From the NCBI GenBank assembly GCA_031271365.1, contig JAISVV010000031.1:1-9420 (forward strand): DNA of 9,420 nucleotides, in the 5' to 3' direction. Both the position numbers and the translations under genes were made by a program. Source of the DNA: Elusimicrobiota bacterium. Lineage in GTDB: Bacteria; Elusimicrobiota; Elusimicrobia; Elusimicrobiales; Elusimicrobiaceae. Below the pieces are notes generated by a model. It did not search any database, had not been told where the DNA came from, and was given only the letters and a program-made list of their open reading frames with translations. This document shows, in pieces, positions 7,027-9,420 of the stretch (positions are counted from its first letter, which is position 1; the number at the start of each line of letters is the position of its first letter).

Positions 7027-7785
7027 ATGAAAACATATATTGTTAACCTAAAAGCGCATACGCAAAAAAAAGATAATATACTGCGTCAGTGCGCCGCGGC
7101 GTCGCAAAACGACGCGGAGATTTTTGAAGCCGTCTACGGCGCAGCCTTAAGCGAGGGCGAGCTTGCCGCCTGCGTAGACGACGCGCAAAACTGCGGCCTG
7201 TCAAAAGGCGAGATAGGCTGCTCTTTAAGCCACATGGGCATATATCAAAAGATAATTTCGCAAAACCTGCCCCGCGCCTTAGTGCTGGAGGATGACGTCA
7301 TACTCCGCCCGTTTTTACCGGATATACTTAAAGATATAGAGCAGTTTGACAACCCGGATATCCCGGCGGTGTATCTTTTATCGCGCGTAACGTCGTACCT
7401 GCCGTTTACGGGGCATAAGTTAAAACACTGCGCTCTTTACGAGGTTTATTACGCCGCGGGCACCTCGTCTTACGTAATTAACCGCGCGGCGGCGCAAAAA
7501 ATGCGCGAGGGCCTCTACCCCGTCTCTTTTATAGCCGACGATTGGGATTGGTTTAGATTTATCCTGGGCTTTAAAATTTACTGCCCGCTGCCCTTGCCGG
7601 CGGCCGACAGCGACCCTGATAAAATAAACTCCGTCATAGAAAAAGAGCGCGAAAAACGCGATGCAAAAAAGCTGGCCGCGCGTGGTATAAAGCGAAAGTT
7701 TAAATATCCGCTCGCCGCGCTAAAAAGGGCGTTTCATAAAAATATCACTATATTTTTCAGCCGCAGGGTTGAAAAAGATATATAA
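7027..7785 (+). CDS. Glycosyltransferase family 25 protein (LPS-type), canonical copy
   Basis: The 252-residue protein has clear GT25 features. It starts TYIVNLKAHTQKKDNIL, followed by FEAVYGAALSEGEL. LSKGEIGCSLSH (58-69) is the family signature. ALVLEDDVIL (about 84-93) holds Glu88-Asp89-Asp90, the probable metal/donor site. GTSSYVINRAAAQKM precedes FIADDWDWFRF, where the DDWD acidic cluster is typical. The C-terminus is lysine/arginine-rich, which suggests contact with the inner membrane. It should transfer a hexose, often galactose, to LPS or a related glycan. It is the second GT25 gene in this operon, but the two proteins are only distantly alike, so they are not a recent duplication. The ATG follows the previous TAA with no gap. 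It is the last gene of the first cluster. Confidence 0.9.
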   Translation: MKTYIVNLKAHTQKKDNILRQCAAASQNDAEIFEAVYGAALSEGELAACVDDAQNCGLSKGEIGCSLSHMGIYQKIISQNLPRALVLEDDVILRPFLPDILKDIEQFDNPDIPAVYLLSRVTSYLPFTGHKLKHCALYEVYYAAGTSSYVINRAAAQKMREGLYPVSFIADDWDWFRFILGFKIYCPLPLPAADSDPDKINSVIEKEREKRDAKKLAARGIKRKFKYPLAALKRAFHKNITIFFSRRVEKDI

Positions 7786-7791
7786 TACATT

Positions 7792-7819
7792 TTGATTATT
7801 TGCTAATATAATCTATATT
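7792..7819 (+). promoter_or_regulatory. Possible promoter for the keto-isomerase/acetyltransferase group
   Basis: In the AT-rich gap between the second GT25 gene and the keto-isomerase, TTGATT (7792-7797, four of six) and TATATT (7814-7819, five of six) are separated by 16 bp. A perfect TATAAT at 7807-7812 is also present but lacks a well-placed -35. The next ATG is at 7855, leaving a leader of about 25-30 nt with GGGGGA before the start. This is the only real break in an otherwise packed gene run, so a second transcription start is likely but unproven. Confidence 0.45.
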
Positions 7820-7854
7820 GGTTATTTTTTATAAAAATACCGGGGGACGTTTTA

Positions 7855-8253
7855 ATGGATTATAAAGTTTTGGATTTAAAAGTTTTCGGCGATGAGCGGG
7901 GCTCTTTAATCTCTTTGGAAGAGGGCAGAAACCTCCCTTTCGCCATCAAACGGGTTTACTATATTTACGACACAAAACCCGGCGTGGAACGCGGCAAGCA
8001 CGCGCATAAAAATCTGCAGCAGCTTATAGTATGCCTGCATGGCTCGTGCTCTTTTGTTTTAGACGACGGCGCCGCCAGGCGGGAGGTGCTGCTCAACTGC
8101 CCCGATAAAGCCTTATACATAGGCAATAATATCTGGCGGGAGATGAAAGATTTTTCCTACGGGGCGGTTTTAATGGTGCTTGCCAGCCAAACGTACGACG
8201 ATAAAGAGTATATAAGAGATTATAACGAGTTTTTAAGGGAGATACAAAAGTGA
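7855..8253 (+). CDS. dTDP-sugar 3,4-ketoisomerase (FdtA/QdtA family cupin)
   Basis: The 132-residue cupin matches the FdtA/QdtA/WxcM-like family across its length. The [20 protein letters not shown] stretch (13-32) is followed by [20 protein letters not shown] (33-52), whose His49 and His51 correspond to the paired active-site histidines of Fdt[20 protein letters not shown] (54-72) and the later [18 protein letters not shown] region are also typical. The enzyme should isomerise dTDP-4-keto-6-deoxyglucose, the RfbB product, to a 3-keto-6-deoxyhexose. The galacto (FdtA) or gluco (QdtA) outcome depends on a few active-site residues and is not decided here. The N-terminal pattern recalls FdtA of Aneurinibacillus. 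The stop overlaps the next gene's GTG start (GTGA). It acts in the cytoplasm, feeding a 3-amino-sugar pathway. Confidence 0.92.
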   Translation: MDYKVLDLKVFGDERGSLISLEEGRNLPFAIKRVYYIYDTKPGVERGKHAHKNLQQLIVCLHGSCSFVLDDGAARREVLLNCPDKALYIGNNIWREMKDFSYGAVLMVLASQTYDDKEYIRDYNEFLREIQK

Positions 8254-8687
8254 TACACAAGCTAGCCGACGTGCAGACAAAAGATATCGGCCCGGGCACA
8301 AAAATATGGCAGTTTTGCGTTGTTTTGCCCGGCGCAAAGATAGGCAAAAACTGCAATATCTGCGCCAATGTGTTTATAGAAAATAATGTAGTTATCGGCG
8401 ATAACGTAACAATAAAAAACGGCGTGCAGCTTTGGGACGGCGCGGTTATAGAAGATAATGCGTTTATAGGCCCCAATGTTACTTTTTGCAATGATAAATA
8501 CCCAAAATCCAAAAACAAAAACTGGCAGCTGCTGCCGGTGGTAGTAAAAAAAGGCGCTTCCGTAGGCGCAAACGCCACCCTGCTGGGCGGCGTAACCATC
8601 GGGGAAAACGCCCTCGTAGGCGCGGGCGCTTTGGTTACAAAAGACGTAGAGGCAAACGCAACGGTAAAAGGCAGCCCCGCGAAATAG
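8250..8687 (+). CDS. Hexapeptide-repeat acetyltransferase (FdtC/QdtC type, probable dTDP-3-amino-sugar N-acetyltransferase)
   Basis: The 145-residue protein is a left-handed parallel beta-helix acyltransferase with repeated [hydrophobic]-G-x4 units, for example [59 protein letters not shown]. The start, [18 protein letters not shown] (5-22), and [20 protein letters not shown] (about 58-77) are characteristic of enzymes that N-acetylate dTDP-3-amino-3,6-dideoxyhexoses with acetyl-CoA. Pairing with the ketoisomerase directly upstream supports this. The start is GTG, overlapping the previous TGA by 4 nt, with AAGGGAGA 7 nt upstream. The chain ends abruptly after GSPAK, where relatives usually continue, so it may be naturally short or trimmed. 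An O-acetyltransferase role is the main alternative. Confidence 0.87.
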   Translation: MIHKLADVQTKDIGPGTKIWQFCVVLPGAKIGKNCNICANVFIENNVVIGDNVTIKNGVQLWDGAVIEDNAFIGPNVTFCNDKYPKSKNKNWQLLPVVVKKGASVGANATLLGGVTIGENALVGAGALVTKDVEANATVKGSPAK

Positions 8688-8739
8688 AATTAAAAATAAC
8701 CGTCGCACATAAGCCGCATATAAAAAGAAGAGGATAAAA

Positions 8740-9420
8740 ATGAAAGCTTCCAGCGCAAAAATAAAACGTTCCGCCACTTTACTGATACCGGGCACGGCCT
8801 GTAATTTAAATTGCTCGTACTGCTACCGCAAAGGACAGGGGGTTCAGGACAGGTCCATACCGGCTAAATTTAATTATCCCGTGGAGCATATGCTAAAAGC
8901 CTTAAGCAAAAAAAGGCTTGGCGGCCCGACGGTTTTTATTATCTGCGGCGGCGGGGAGACAATGCTGCCCAAAGAAGCGGTGCCGCTTGTAAAAGGGCTG
9001 TTAAAAGAAGGCCACGTGGTGGATTTGATAACAAACCTTACCCTTAGTGACAGAGTGGCCGAACTTTTAGACGCGCCTAAAGAAGACCTTGAAAGGCTGG
9101 TTATAAAAGCCAGCTTCCACTATCTGGAACTTAAAAATTTAAACAAGCTGGACGATTATTTTAATAACTTTAAAAAAGTGATAGCCGCCGGCGCTTCCGG
9201 CAGCCCGATACTTACGATATCGGAAGAATATAGACCGCTTTTAGACGAAATAAAAGAAGCATGGCAAAAAAATATCAACGACCTGGGCCACTGCACCGCC
9301 GCTTTAGATAACTTTAACACCACCTTAAGCACAAGAAGCTTCTATACGCCGGAATTTGTTGAGATTGTAAAAAATAAATTCGGCTCAAAAATTTTTGAAA
9401 CTTATGATAAGCTGCTTTCC
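8740..9420 (+). CDS. Radical SAM protein, N-terminal 227 codons, partial at right edge
   Basis: The frame is open from the ATG at 8740 to the window edge, with GAAGAGGA about 5 nt upstream. CNLNCSYC (21-28) is the CxxxCxxC motif that binds the radical-SAM [4Fe-4S] cluster, preceded by the usual hydrophobic strand (LLIPGTA). IICGGGETML (about 67-76) matches the GGE motif that contacts the methionine of S-adenosylmethionine. Later blocks (DLITNLTLSD, then the ASFHYLELKNLNKLDDYF region) fit the TIM-barrel core. The C-terminus is missing, so a SPASM or twitch domain cannot be assessed. The substrate is unknown. It follows the acetyltransferase by 52 bp on the same strand and is probably co-transcribed. 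A role in modifying a glycan, a sugar nucleotide or an associated group is inference from position only. Confidence 0.88.
   Translation, partial: MKASSAKIKRSATLLIPGTACNLNCSYCYRKGQGVQDRSIPAKFNYPVEHMLKALSKKRLGGPTVFIICGGGETMLPKEAVPLVKGLLKEGHVVDLITNLTLSDRVAELLDAPKEDLERLVIKASFHYLELKNLNKLDDYFNNFKKVIAAGASGSPILTISEEYRPLLDEIKEAWQKNINDLGHCTAALDNFNTTLSTRSFYTPEFVEIVKNKFGSKIFETYDKLLS

Noticed and set aside
8093..8795. Two long minus-strand ORFs (168 and 177 codons) opposite the isomerase and acetyltransferase
   Set aside because: They lie antisense to genes with clear family motifs and show no recognisable domain; they are shadows of the plus-strand codon bias.

Overview
The window looks like chromosomal DNA of a Gram-negative, probably anaerobic or gut-type bacterium. 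It has dense operons, frequent ATGA-type overlaps, a mixed codon style (GCG/GCC/GGC alongside AAA/TTA/ATA) and an O-antigen/LPS-type sugar-nucleotide cluster. The style would fit something like Elusimicrobiota, but that is only an impression from codon use and gene content.

Left part (1-1113): the minus strand carries the first 236 codons of a secreted PhoA-type alkaline phosphatase that runs off the left edge. Divergent from it, on the plus strand, is a complete serine tRNA with anticodon CGA and its own promoter-like sequence. About 180 bp of non-coding DNA with two short direct repeats follow.

Middle left (1114-2053): a DinD (DNA-damage-inducible protein D) gene is interrupted by one in-frame TAA at codon 235. 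The same frame continues for 40 more codons with clear DinD C-terminal sequence. It is probably a recent pseudogene or a sequencing/assembly error. Its codon use differs from its neighbours, which suggests horizontal arrival next to the tRNA.

Main cluster (2054-7785): seven plus-strand genes are packed with overlaps or no gap. They are a GT25-family glycosyltransferase, rfbA, rfbC, rfbD and rfbB (the full dTDP-L-rhamnose pathway in the order A-C-D-B), a GT2 glycosyltransferase and a second GT25 glycosyltransferase. Together they make dTDP-rhamnose and probably build part of a surface glycan such as an LPS core or O-antigen.

Right part (7855-9420): after a 69-bp AT-rich gap with a promoter-like sequence comes a second group. 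It holds a FdtA/QdtA-type dTDP-sugar 3,4-ketoisomerase, an overlapping GTG-started left-handed beta-helix acetyltransferase of FdtC/QdtC type, and the start of a radical SAM enzyme that runs off the right edge. The first two fit a branch that takes the RfbB product, dTDP-4-keto-6-deoxyglucose, towards a 3-acetamido-3,6-dideoxyhexose (Fuc3NAc or Qui3NAc). The aminotransferase this branch needs (FdtB/QdtB) is not in the window and may lie beyond the right edge. The radical SAM gene in this setting is the least explained element. I found no CRISPR array, insertion sequence or clearly undescribed system.
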